Positions 16,636 through 26,557 of a stretch of DNA of 64,000 nucleotides are shown piece after piece. Within the stretch, counting starts at the first letter, position 1. Each line of letters opens with the position of its first letter. The notes below the pieces were generated by a model. That model was not told the origin of the DNA, did not search any database, and worked only from the letters and a program-made list of their open reading frames with translations. Where the stretch lies: contig CAVSUJ010000001.1 of assembly GCA_963731205.1 (NCBI GenBank), forward strand, positions 744,001 through 808,000, given 5' to 3'. The stretch comes from DATAZK01 sp963731205 (GTDB lineage: Bacteria; Actinomycetota; Actinomycetes; Frankiales; Frankiaceae). Both the position numbers and the translations under genes were made by a program.

Positions 16636-19600
16636 ATGGTTCGCGAACGACGGCTACTGACTCGTGCGCTCGTAGCGGTGGCGTCCGTCGTGGCGATCGT
16701 CTTGCCCGTTCTACCGACCTCGCCGGCAGCTGCGGCGAGCCCGGGGGTGGACGATCACGGGGTCGTCGCCAACACGGTGCCGTTCAAGTACACGCCGAAC
16801 TTCACGAATGGCGCGGTCAAAGCAGTCGTGCAGGTGACGCATGGGACGAGCACCCGCATCTTCGTCGGCGGCACGTTCACCTCGGTCAGCCAGGTGACGT
16901 CGGCCGGCGCCGCGGCCGCCAAGACTCGCAACTACCTCCTCGCATTCGACCCGGCGACGGGCACCCTGGACACGGGTTTTCTCCCCGCCGTCAACGGTGA
17001 GGTCGACACCATCGTCCCGACTCCGGATGGCTCGGGCGTCTACGTGGCGGGCCGCTTTTCGACTGCCGGCGGCGTGACGACCAAGCTCGCGCTGCTCAGC
17101 ACCACTACGGGTGCGGTAGTCACCACGTTCAAGGCGAACGTGAACGGCCCGATCAATGACCTCGCCCTGGTGGGCAGCCACCTGCTGGTGGGCGGCAACT
17201 TCACCTCGATCGGGGGCCTGACCCGCGACGGGCTGGGCTCGGTCAACGCGACCACCGGCTCGGTGGACGCGAACTACTTCGCCATCCAGCTGACCGGCCA
17301 CCACGCCTACGGGCGCTTTCCCAACTCGATCGAGGGCCCGGTCGGCACGCAGAACATCGCCGTCTCCCCCGACGGCACCCGAGCCATCGTCGACGGCAAC
17401 TTCATCAACGCCGCCGACTCCGTGACGAGCTACGCGCGTGACCAGATCGTCAGCATCGACCTGACGACCCCGACCGCCACGATCGACCCGAACTGGAACA
17501 CGAACGCGTACACCAACGCCTGCTACAACGGCGCGTACGACGGCTACATGCGAGACATCAGCTGGTCGCCGGACGGCAAGTTCTTCGTCGTCACCGCCAC
17601 GGGCGGCTACTACGGCGGCAGCTTCCAGGACTGTGACTCCGCGAGCCGCTTCGAGGCTTCCGCCAATGGCCTTGACGTGCAGCCGACCTGGGAGCAGCTG
17701 ACCGGCACCGACTCGCTCTACTCGGTCGCCGTCACGACGTCCGCCATCTACGTCGGCGGACACCAGCGCTGGCTGGACAACCCGTACGGCCAGGACAATC
17801 CCGGACCCGGTGCGGTGCCGCGCCCCGGCCTGGCGGCGCTGGACCCGGTGACGGGCCTGCCGCTGTCGTGGAACCCGGGACGCAACGCCCGCGGCCACGG
17901 CGCCGAGGTCGTCTACGCGACCCAGAGCGGCGTCTGGGTCGGCAGCGACACCGACTCCATCGGCTACAACACCTACAAGCACCAGAAGCTCGCGTACTTC
18001 CCCTTCGCCGGCGGGAAAGCCGGCCACGACCGACAACACCGGTAGCGCCGAACACCGTCTTCGTCGCCGGAACGCGTCCCACGGCCGGCGCGAGCAACGT
18101 GCTCTACCGGGTCGACGCCGGTGGCCCAGCCATCCAGTCCAGCGACACCGGACCCGACTGGGCGGCTGACACCGACGCGGCCCCCAGTTCGCTGCACAAC
18201 GCCGGCAGCAGCACCTCACAGTCCGGCCCGATCGCGAATGTCGCATCGACGGTCCCGTCCTACGTTCCGAAGGCGATCTTCAACACCGAGCGCTGGGATC
18301 CCGGGAGCAACGGCGACGGCGGCGAGATGACGTGGACCTTCCCGGTGCCCGCGACCGACAATCTGACGCTGAACCTGTTCTTCTCCAACCGGTACTCCGG
18401 CACCAGCCAGGTGGGCCAGCGCGAGTTCGACGTCACAGTCGACGACCAGGAGGTGCTGTCGAAGTACGACATCGTCGCTGACGTCGGCGATCAGACCGGC
18501 ACCATGAAGAGCTTCCCGGTGCCGGCCGGCAGCAGCACGCTCACGATCACCTTCAGCCACGAGGTCGAAAACCCGCTGATCGACGGCATCGAGGTCATCG
18601 ACTCCTCGCAGCCGGCCGCTCCGCCGCAGTCGCTGGACGGGTTCTCGGCCAACTCCTTCGACCCGAGCACGGGCGCCGGAAGCTCCGCAGCCGTCCAGCC
18701 CTCGAACGGTGGCGGCATCGCCTGGGGCTCGGTCCGCGGAGCGTTCGTGCTCAACGGACGCATCTGGTACGGCATGAGCGACGGCAACTTCTACTACCGC
18801 ACCTGGGACGGCGCCAACGCCTTCGGCCCGGCGATGCTCGTCGACCCTTACAACGACCCGTACTGGGACAAGTACCAGACCGGATCCGGCCAGACGTATC
18901 AGGGAACGGCGACGAGCTTCTACGGCGAGATCCCCAACGTCACCGGCATGTTCTACGCGAACCGGTCGATCTACTACACGCTCTACGGCGACGGCCGGCT
19001 CTATCGCCGCGACTTCTCCCCCGACACTGCGACCTCCTCGATCGCCAGCCAGGTCACCGGCGGCATCATCAGCCCGGTCGAGAACGTCGTCACCAGCCCC
19101 AACCCTGGCACTGCGCCCGACTTCAGTGACGCCACCGGCATGTTCGTCGCCAACGGCACCCTCTGGTTCTCGCGCAAGGACGGCAAGCTCTACCAGGCGG
19201 GTTGGAACGGCAGCACCGTGACCTCCGATGCCACCGTCGACGCCAACGCGTCGGGGACGAACTGGTCCGGGCGGGGGCTGTTCCTCTCCCCCGGTGGCAG
19301 CACGCCCCCGCCGCCGCAGCAGCCGGTGGCGAGCTTCAACTCGTCGTGCTCGAACCTGGCGTGCTCGTTCAATGGCAGCGCGTCGACCGCGCCCGGCTCG
19401 TCGATCACGTCCTACTCCTGGACGTTCGGCGACGGAGGCACCGCGACAGGCGCAACGCCCAACCACACCTACCTCGCGGGCAACAACTATTCGGTGTCGC
19501 TGACGGTGACCAATGCCGCCAATGCGACGAACACGTCGACGCAGCAGATCACCGTGTCCGCCGGTCCACCCCCGCCGCCGGGCACGATCACCCCCGTCGG

Positions 19601-20195
19601 AGCGGCCGCGGCGAACGGCAACGGGACCTCTGAAACGGTCACGACGCCGGCCGTGCAAGCGGGGAACGGCATGCTGCTGATTGCCACTGCCGCCAACGGG
19701 AGCACGCTGACCGCGCCCGCGGGCTGGACCAAGGTGGACACCGCCACCAGCAGCGCTGTCACCACGACCGTCTGGCAGAAGGTGGCGACCGCGACCGATC
19801 ACGGCACCGCCGTGAAGGTCACGTTCTCCACGACCGTCCACGGCACCGTGCAGCTGCTGGCGTACGCGGGGACCAACGCGACGAACCCCGTGGTCGCCTA
19901 CCAGAAGAAGATCACCTCGGGCTCGGCGACGACGTACGTCACCCCGACGGCGGCCGTGCCGGCCAATGGTGACGTCGTCGTCTCCTACTGGACAACGAAG
20001 TCCTCTGCGGTGACCTCCTGGACGGCCCCATCGGGTCAGCAGGTGCGTTCCGCGGCCAACGGTTCGGGTGGTGGCCACGTCAACTCGCTCGCCACCGACG
20101 GTGGCTCGGCGAATGCCGGCACTGCCGGAGGGCTCACCGCGACCACCGACACCGCCGGCTCGGCGTTCACAGCGTGGACGATCGTTCTGGGCTGA
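16636..20195 (+). CDS. Large secreted beta-propeller/malectin/PKD protein, frameshifted in this sequence
   Basis: From ATG 16636 a signal peptide (ALVAVASVVAIVLPV ... AAAAS) leads into beta-propeller repeats (FVGGTFTSV, YVAGRFSTAGG, LVGGNFTSIGG) to about residue 465. That frame stops at 18043-18045. The -1 frame continues directly with a malectin-like domain (YRVDAGGPAI ... PLIDGIEVID, about 475-660) and a second propeller-like part. A PKD domain follows (SYSWTFGDGGTATG, about 905-985), then a beta-rich C-terminal domain. One restored base near 18010-18040 gives about 1186 residues. It probably binds extracellular carbohydrate and functions at the cell surface; no catalytic motif was seen. 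Confidence 0.75.
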
Positions 20196-20345
20196 GGCAC
20201 TTTCGCCGCTGCCCGGAGACAGTCGGTCACCACACGTTCACCCGATTGACATCGGCAGCGTGACAAAGGTCCCTGGCGCGCCCGACGAAAGGCGGGCACG
20301 GTGTTGCTTCCGGAGCAAGATTGCTTCCGGAAACAGGGAGGCGAC

Positions 20346-20531
20346 GTGGCCACTGTCACCGTTCAGATCGAGGCGCAGCGCAGCCGCTCCTCCTGCTGCC
20401 GGTGCCGCGAGCCCATCGTTCAGGGGATCATCGCGGAAACGCATGAAACGTGGGTGACGGCGAAGGAGAGCGACCCCTGGTGTCAGGGCGGGGCACACCT
20501 TCCCAAAGCAGCTCACCTGAACGGCTGGTGA
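20346..20531 (+). CDS. Small Cys/His-containing protein of unknown function
   Basis: 61 residues from GTG 20346 after a good GGGAGG site; an ATG at 20301 in the same frame has no such site. The cluster SCCRCREP near residue 16, later THETW and WCQGGAH could form a small metal site, but the spacing matches no family I know. A direct repeat TTGCTTCCGGA occurs twice just upstream (20303-20330), possibly an operator. Confidence 0.45.
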   Translation: MATVTVQIEAQRSRSSCCRCREPIVQGIIAETHETWVTAKESDPWCQGGAHLPKAAHLNGW

Positions 20532-20747
20532 TTGCACCGGCCCTCTTGCACCCGAGTCGCAAACGTCGTCCCGCCACTGGAGCCGCAGTCACGCTTCAGA
20601 AGCAGCCCTGGCGTGTTCGAGGCTTTGCAGCCCCTTGAGCACCGGCTGGATCAGCGGCTGGCGGCAGCGGCTCGGGTGCGGGGCGGTCAGCGCCTACGAT
20701 GACTCCGGTGACATCACTGCACTTCGCGGAGAGCAACGGAGGCCGGC

Positions 20748-21155
20748 ATGGCCTCACCGATTAAGGCGACGATCATCCTGTGCGATGCGGCGCAGGCCGA
20801 CCCGTCGGGCAAGTTGCACATGCTGGGCGCCGGCTGGTCGGTGACCGGCACCCCGACTGGTGCTGCCGCTGTGGCCGTGCTGCTCAAGATCCCGTGGGAC
20901 CTGGCCAACACCAAGCTTCCCTTCTCGCTGCAGCTCGAGGACGCCGACGGCCAGCCTGTGATCCTCGGCGGAGGACCCGTCGACATGCGCAGCGAGTTCG
21001 AGGTCGGACGCCCGCCCGGGCTGGATCCGGGAAGCCCGATCGACGCCTCGTTCCAGCTCAGCGTCCAACCAATGCCGCTCGCGCCCGGTCGCTACCAGTG
21101 GCGCCTGCAGGTCGGGGATGACGAGTTCGCCGAGAGCTTCCAGGTTCGCGCGTAG
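20748..21155 (+). CDS. DUF6941 family protein
   Basis: 135 residues. ATG follows a GGAGG site by five bases. The sequence (ATIILCDAAQADPSGKLHMLGAGWSV ... LPFSLQLEDADGQPV ... GRYQWRLQVGD, given here in parts) matches the widespread actinobacterial DUF6941 beta-sandwich family, of unknown function. It is small, soluble and not secreted. It is convergent with der. Confidence 0.7.
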   Translation: MASPIKATIILCDAAQADPSGKLHMLGAGWSVTGTPTGAAAVAVLLKIPWDLANTKLPFSLQLEDADGQPVILGGGPVDMRSEFEVGRPPGLDPGSPIDASFQLSVQPMPLAPGRYQWRLQVGDDEFAESFQVRA

Positions 21156-21174
21156 CCGCGCAAACGTCAGAGGT

Positions 21175-22555
21175 TCAGCTCTTCTTGCGGTCGCTCTTGT
21201 TCTTCACGCGTACCGACACCTCGATCGGGGTGCCCACGAACCCGAAGTCCTCGCGTAGCCGCCGCTCGAGGAAGCGCCGGTAGCCCGCTTCGAGGAAGCC
21301 CGAGCTGAAGACGACGAAGCGGGGTGGCCGGATGTCGGCCTGAGTCGCGAAGAGCACCTTGGGGATCTTCCCGCCCCGTGCGGGTGGAGGTGTGGTGGCC
21401 ACGACCTCACCGAGCCAGCTGTTCAGCCGTCCGGTCGAGATGCGGGTCTCCCAGCCGGCCAGCGCGGTGCGGATCGCCGTGGCGAGCTTCTCGACCGACC
21501 GGCCGGTGCGCGCCGAGACGTTCACCCGCGGCGCCCACTGGATACGGCTGAGGTCGCGGTCGACCTCGCGCTCGAGGTCGTAGCGCCGGTCCTCGTCGAC
21601 CAGGTCCCACTTGTTGAACGCGATGACGATCGCCCGGCCGGCCTCGACCGCCATCGTCAGGATGCGCTGATCCTGCTCCGACAGCCGCTCCCCCGCGTCG
21701 AGCAGCACAATGGCCACTTCCGCCGAGCGCAACGCGGTCTCCGTGCGCAGCGAGGAGTAGTACTCGGCGCCGGCCGCCTCGCGAACGCGTCGCCGCAGCC
21801 CCGCCGTGTCGACGAAGCGGAAGATCTCGCCGCCGAGCGGCACCAGCGAGTCGACCGGGTCACGCGTGGTGCCCGCGACGGAGTCGACCACCGACCGCTG
21901 CTCGCCGACCAGCTTGTTCAGCAGCGAGGACTTGCCGACGTTCGGGCCGGCCGATGAGCGCCACGCGACGCGGACCGCCGTCCTCGCCCTCGAGTACCGG
22001 CGGCGCCGGCTCGGGCAGGGCGGCCAGCACGGCATCGAGCAGATCACCGGAGCCGCGACCATGCAGCGCCGAGACCGCATGCGGCTCGCCGAGCCCGAGC
22101 GACCAGAGCCCGGCCGCGTCGGACTCCAGTCGCACGTCGTCGACCTTGTTGACGGCCAGCACGACCGGACGGCCGGAACGCTGCAGGACCCGCGCCACTG
22201 CTTCATCGGCATCGGTGGCGCCCACCGCGGCGTCGAGCACGAAAAGGACGGCATCCGCGAGTTCGACCGCGATCTGCGCCTGCTCGGCGACGGCGGCGGC
22301 GAGTCCGCGGGCCGACGGCTCCCAGCCGCCGGTGTCGACCACGGTGAACCGGCGGCCGTTCCAGGTCGCGTCATAGGCAACCCGGTCACGGGTGACGCCG
22401 GGGACGTCCTCGACGACGGCGGCCCGGCGGCCGAGGATACGGTTCACCAGCGTGGACTTGCCGACATTAGGGCGCCCCACCACCGCGACGATCGGCGCCG
22501 GAGCGGGAGCGGGCTCGTCGACGAAGTCGGCGCCGAACTCCTGATCGTCAGCCAT
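21175..22555 (-). CDS. der: Ribosome biogenesis GTPase Der (EngA), frameshifted in this sequence
   Basis: Der has two tandem GTPase domains and a KH-like C-terminal domain and is needed for 50S assembly. From ATG 22555 (MADDQEFG) the first frame gives domain 1: GRPNVGKST, DTGGW and NKVDD. It then breaks at the second G1 motif, where RVALIGRPE should read RVALIGRPNVGKSS. The rest (NKLVGEQRSVV ... FNKWDLVDED ... KSDRKKS) is in another frame. Removing one G from the run at 21944-21946 restores a 459-residue protein of normal length. Der is essential, so this is almost certainly a sequence error. The start overlaps plsC by 8 bp. Confidence 0.92.
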
Positions 22556-23213
22556 GACTCGCGCGGGCAGCAGCAAGATGCTCGACCAGATGCAGCCGGA
22601 TCTCCTCGCTCACCCCCTTGAGAGCCGTTCGAGAGCGCGGGTTGTCAGGCATGGTGATCGCGAATGGCTTGCCGAAGACGACGGTCACCGGTGTGCGCTT
22701 GGGAAACTTCGCGCCCTTCGGGAGCGCGCGGGCCGTGCCGAGGCACGCGACCGGAACCACCTGCGCCCCCGAACGCACCGCCAGCCAGGCCACGCCGTCA
22801 TGCACCGAGTCGAGCTCGCCCGTCCCGCGGGTGCCCTCGGGGAACATGCCGATCGCTCCCCCGTTGTGCAACTCCTCGAGCGAGGCGTGCAGTGCGGTGC
22901 GGTCGGGCCGTCCGCGGTCGATCGGAATCTGGCCGATCTTGCTCAAGAACCATCCGAGCGCGCCCTTGTAGAGCTCCACCTTCGTCAGGCAGCGCACCGG
23001 CCGCGGGCATTCCGCCACGACGAGTGGGCCGTCGAGCCAGCTTGCGTGGTTGCCCGCGAGGATCAGCGGCCCTGACTCGGGAACCAGCTCGGTGCCCTCC
23101 GCACGCACTCGCATGATCACGTGATGGATCATGGGCCGCACGACCGCCCTGGAATTCCAGAGCACCCGACGGCTGTACTCGGGAGCCTTGCGCGGACTCG
23201 TCTGCCCGCTCAC
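22548..23213 (-). CDS. plsC: 1-acyl-sn-glycerol-3-phosphate acyltransferase (PlsC family)
   Basis: 221 residues. It carries the acyltransferase motifs NHASWLD (HX4D, near residue 54), the IPIDRGR block, and FPEGTRG near 123. It transfers a fatty acyl chain to the sn-2 position in phosphatidate synthesis at the membrane. It overlaps cmk by four bases (GTGA) and der by eight, forming the usual cmk-plsC-der operon. Confidence 0.88.
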   Translation of the reverse strand: MSGQTSPRKAPEYSRRVLWNSRAVVRPMIHHVIMRVRAEGTELVPESGPLILAGNHASWLDGPLVVAECPRPVRCLTKVELYKGALGWFLSKIGQIPIDRGRPDRTALHASLEELHNGGAIGMFPEGTRGTGELDSVHDGVAWLAVRSGAQVVPVACLGTARALPKGAKFPKRTPVTVVFGKPFAITMPDNPRSRTALKGVSEEIRLHLVEHLAAARASHG

Positions 23214-23920
23214 GGCGCGGTCCGGACGTCGGCGAGGCCGTCGGTGTGGTCACGGGAAGCGAGCTCCGCCACGATCAGGTCCACCACCGAATCCACTGAC
23301 AGATCAGAGGAATCCACCACAAGCGCATCGGGCGCCTGGGCGAGCGGGCTGGAGACGCGGCCGCTGTCGAGCGCATCGCGGCGACCCAGCTCGGCCATCG
23401 TCTGGGCCACGGCGTCATCGCCCGCCTCGCCGATCTCGGCACTGCGCCGGCGAGCCCGTACGGCTGTGGAGGCGGTGAGGAACACCTTCAGCGGCGCGTC
23501 AGGAGCGACGACGGTGCCGATGTCACGGCCCTCGACGACGATGCCCGAACCGTCAGCGGCGATGATCGCGCGCTGCTGATCGACCAGCCGCCGGCGTACC
23601 GCCGGGGCCGCCGACACGGCGCTGACCGCACTCGTCACGGGACGGCTGCGGATCTCGCTGGAGACGTCGGTCCCGTCGACCGCGATACCGGGCGCGTCTG
23701 GATCCGTGGCGACGGTCAGCGCCGCCCGTTCGGCGAGTTCGGCCAGCCCCTCGGCATCTTCGATGTCGAGCCGGCGTTGCAGTGCGAGCCACGTGACGGC
23801 TCGATACATCGCACCGGTGTCCAGGTAGCGCATTCCGAGACGGCGCGCCAGGGCGCGGGCCACGGTGCTCTTCCCGGACCCGCCGGGGCCGTCGACCGCG
23901 ACGACCAGCGGGTCACCCAC
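23210..23920 (-). CDS. cmk: Cytidylate kinase
   Basis: 236 residues, GTG start after GAGGAGAG. The P-loop GPGGSGKST is at about 11-19, followed by YLDTGAMYRAVTW and the VEGRDIGTVV block. It phosphorylates CMP and dCMP to the diphosphates. It sits in the conserved tyrA-cmk-plsC-der run. Confidence 0.93.
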   Translation of the reverse strand: MGDPLVVAVDGPGGSGKSTVARALARRLGMRYLDTGAMYRAVTWLALQRRLDIEDAEGLAELAERAALTVATDPDAPGIAVDGTDVSSEIRSRPVTSAVSAVSAAPAVRRRLVDQQRAIIAADGSGIVVEGRDIGTVVAPDAPLKVFLTASTAVRARRRSAEIGEAGDDAVAQTMAELGRRDALDSGRVSSPLAQAPDALVVDSSDLSVDSVVDLIVAELASRDHTDGLADVRTAP

Positions 23921-24030
23921 GGTCTCTCCTCGTTGGCATAGCTCGGTTCTTCAGCTCTGACTCATGCCTGATTGGTTCGGGCCGGACGAGCCAGGCTATC
24001 CACCCACGGCCGAGCCACGACCGGCAGCGC

Positions 24031-25167
24031 TCATTCCCGCTGGTAGGCACGCCACCCGGCCTCTCGCAGCAGCGTCGTCAAGGACTCGGCGGTGGGCTGG
24101 CGGACGGCCAGCTCGACCTCTCCGCGCTGCTCCTCGTGGCTGTGCTCGACGCGGACGTCCTCGACGTTGATCCCCCATGCCCCGACCGCGACGAAAAGCC
24201 GCGTCAGCTCACCCGGCTGGTCGGGCACGACGACACCGACCCAGCTCCAGTCGGGAGTCGGCTGTCCCACCTTGGCCGGCATCCGCCGGCGACCCTGGGC
24301 GCCGGCACCGAGCAAGGACGCCACCGCAGCGGAAACGTCGTCGGCGGTGCCGGCCCGCAATGTTTGCGAGAGCGCGCTCAGCGCCGCGACCAGCCCATCG
24401 ATGCGATCGGCGACCGGGGCGCGATTGCCTTCGAGGATGGATGCCCACAGGCCGGCATCGCTGTCGGCCAGCCGGGTGGTGTCACGCAAGCCGCTGCCCG
24501 CCAATGCCAGCTCCCCGTCCTGCAGGCCGCCCGCGGCTTCGGCGGCGAGCGCGCTCGCGACGACCTGGGGCAGATGCGAGAGGGCGGCCATGAGTTCGTC
24601 ATGGCGCCTGGCTTCCATGGTGACGACCGATGCACCACAAAGCCGGGCGACGGTCGTGGCAGCCGCGACAGCCTCCGGGGCGGTGCCGGCGTCCGGGCAC
24701 AGCGCCCAGGTGCGGTCCCGGAACAGATCGCCTTGCGCGGCTACCGCACCTGCGCGCTCGCGGCCGGCGATGGGGTGGGCCGGGCAGAAGGTCGCCATGT
24801 CGCAGCCGAGGGCGATCGCCTCGGCGACCACCTGCGCCTTCACGCTGGCGACATCGCTGATGGTCTCGGCAGCTTCGCTCTTCTGCAGATCGCGGAGCAC
24901 TCCGGCGACCGCATGTGGGGGGACGGCGATCAACGCATGGGAGACGCGCTCACCTTCCGGCCAGATGCGCCCGCCGCGCCGGGCAGCGGCCAGCCGGGCC
25001 TGATCGGGATCGCTGTCACGCAACAGGACGTCGACTCCGGCGGCGGTCAGCGCCATGCCGATGCTGGCACCGATCAGGCCGGCGCCGACGATTCCCACGG
25101 TGTCGAGCCCGCTCGCCGCACTGGGCTCGGCGGCGGCGACGGACTGATCACCGCCGGTACTGGTCAC
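24031..25167 (-). CDS. tyrA: Prephenate dehydrogenase with C-terminal ACT domain
   Basis: 378 residues. The Rossmann motif GIVGAGLIGASIG is near residue 25, the HPIAGRE motif (catalytic His region) near 130, and LSHLPQVVASALA near 195. A C-terminal ACT-like domain (about 305-375, VVVPDQPGELTRLFVAVG) probably mediates tyrosine feedback. It oxidatively decarboxylates prephenate to 4-hydroxyphenylpyruvate for tyrosine synthesis. Confidence 0.9.
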   Translation of the reverse strand: MTSTGGDQSVAAAEPSAASGLDTVGIVGAGLIGASIGMALTAAGVDVLLRDSDPDQARLAAARRGGRIWPEGERVSHALIAVPPHAVAGVLRDLQKSEAAETISDVASVKAQVVAEAIALGCDMATFCPAHPIAGRERAGAVAAQGDLFRDRTWALCPDAGTAPEAVAAATTVARLCGASVVTMEARRHDELMAALSHLPQVVASALAAEAAGGLQDGELALAGSGLRDTTRLADSDAGLWASILEGNRAPVADRIDGLVAALSALSQTLRAGTADDVSAAVASLLGAGAQGRRRMPAKVGQPTPDWSWVGVVVPDQPGELTRLFVAVGAWGINVEDVRVEHSHEEQRGEVELAVRQPTAESLTTLLREAGWRAYQRE

Positions 25168-25197
25168 GAAAACTCAACCTACCGGTCAGAAACCTCT

Positions 25198-25995
25198 CTA
25201 GAGGTCGACCAGCTTGTACAGGGCGGCGACCTCGTGACGGGTGAGGTGGCGTACCCGACCTGCCTTGAGGCTGCCGAGCTGAACCGGACCGAGCTGGGTG
25301 CGCACCAGGCGGCTGACCGGACGCCCGACGGCGTCCATCATCCGGCGTACCACCCGGTTGCGCCCCTCGTGGATCACGATCTCGAGCAGAACCCGCTGGC
25401 CGGCCGCGTCGAGTACCCGGACCTCGTCGACCTTGGCCGGGCCATCGTCGAGCTCGACCCCTTTGCGGAGCTGGCGCAGGATGTCGCGCCCGACCGGACC
25501 CGGGACGTCGACCAGGTAGGTCTTCGGGACCTCATACGACGGGTGCGCGAGGCGGTGACCGAGCTCACCGTCGTTGGTCAGCAGCAGCAGGCCTTCGCTG
25601 TCGAGGTCGAGGCGCCCGACGTGAAAGAGCCGCTCGCCGCGTTCCAACCGGTCGACGACGAGATCGGCGAGCGTCGGGCGGGGCGGCGGACGACCGGCCT
25701 TGGTGTCGCCGGCGTTGGGGTCGTCGCTCATCGCAGAGATCATTCCGCGGGGTTTGTGGCAGGCCAGGTACACCAGATCGACCCGGGTGATGATCCGCTC
25801 GCCGTTGACGGTGATGACGACGGTGTCGGGATCCACGCGTACGCCCTGCTCGCGTACCCGCTTGCCGTCGATCGCGACCCGGCCTTCAGCGATCAGCTCC
25901 TCGCAGTGCCGGCGTGAGCCCAAGCCCGCCGCAGCCAACACCTTCTGCAACCGGACACCGCCTGGGTCGTGCGGGTCAGGTGAGCTCAATCTCAT
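25198..25995 (-). CDS. rluB: 23S rRNA pseudouridine synthase (RluB/RsuA family)
   Basis: 265 residues. An S4 RNA-binding domain (RLQKVLAAAGLGSRRHCEELI, about 15-60) is followed by the synthase domain with the catalytic-aspartate motif GRLDLDSEGLLLLTNDG near 125-140 and EGRNRVVRRMMDAVG near 215. It overlaps scpB by 20 bp, as in many Gram-positive scpAB-rluB operons. Confidence 0.9.
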   Translation of the reverse strand: MRLSSPDPHDPGGVRLQKVLAAAGLGSRRHCEELIAEGRVAIDGKRVREQGVRVDPDTVVITVNGERIITRVDLVYLACHKPRGMISAMSDDPNAGDTKAGRPPPRPTLADLVVDRLERGERLFHVGRLDLDSEGLLLLTNDGELGHRLAHPSYEVPKTYLVDVPGPVGRDILRQLRKGVELDDGPAKVDEVRVLDAAGQRVLLEIVIHEGRNRVVRRMMDAVGRPVSRLVRTQLGPVQLGSLKAGRVRHLTRHEVAALYKLVDL

Positions 25996-26557
25996 CGGCC
26001 TCCGGCAATAGGGGCGCGAGCGGCGGCAGCTCCGACAGGTTGCGAAGGCCGAGCCGCTCGAGGAAGTAAGGGGTGGTGCGGTACGTCATGGCGCCGCCTT
26101 CGGGATCGACCCCGGATTCTTCGATGAGCCGGCGGGTGAGCAGCGTGCGGACGACACCGTCCACGTTCACGCCCCGCACCGCGGCGATACGGCCGCGGCT
26201 GACCGGCTGCTGGTAGGCGACCACGGCGAGGGTCTCGAGCGCCGCCTGCGAGAGCCGCGACGTCTGGCCGGCGAGGACGAAACGCTCGACGTAATCGCCC
26301 GCGGCGGCGGCGGTGTAGTACCGCCAGCCGCCGCCGACCTCACGCAACTCGAAGCCGCGACCGTCGGCTACGTACTCCTCGGCGAGGGCACGCAGGGTCT
26401 GCTCGATCTCGGGCACCGGGATCTCGAGCCGCTCGGCAAGTGTCATCACCGGGATCGGATCTTCGGCCACGAGCAGGACGGCCTCGAGCTGGGCGCGCAG
26501 CGGCAGGGTGGATTCGGCGAAGTCAGCGGTTCCGGTGGTTCCAGCTGTTTCGGTCAT
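25976..26557 (-). CDS. scpB: Segregation and condensation protein B
   Basis: 193 residues with two winged-helix domains (about 23-95 and 100-180), containing LEAVLLVAEDPI and the conserved ETLAVVAYQQPVSRGRIAAVRG. ScpB dimerises and, with ScpA, forms the SMC kleisin complex that condenses and segregates the chromosome. Its ATG overlaps the scpA stop. Confidence 0.92.
   Translation of the reverse strand: MTETAGTTGTADFAESTLPLRAQLEAVLLVAEDPIPVMTLAERLEIPVPEIEQTLRALAEEYVADGRGFELREVGGGWRYYTAAAAGDYVERFVLAGQTSRLSQAALETLAVVAYQQPVSRGRIAAVRGVNVDGVVRTLLTRRLIEESGVDPEGGAMTYRTTPYFLERLGLRNLSELPPLAPLLPEADEIELT

Noticed and set aside
24136..25917. A 593-residue plus-strand open frame
   Set aside because: It is antisense to tyrA and rluB, which have clear motifs, and resembles no family.
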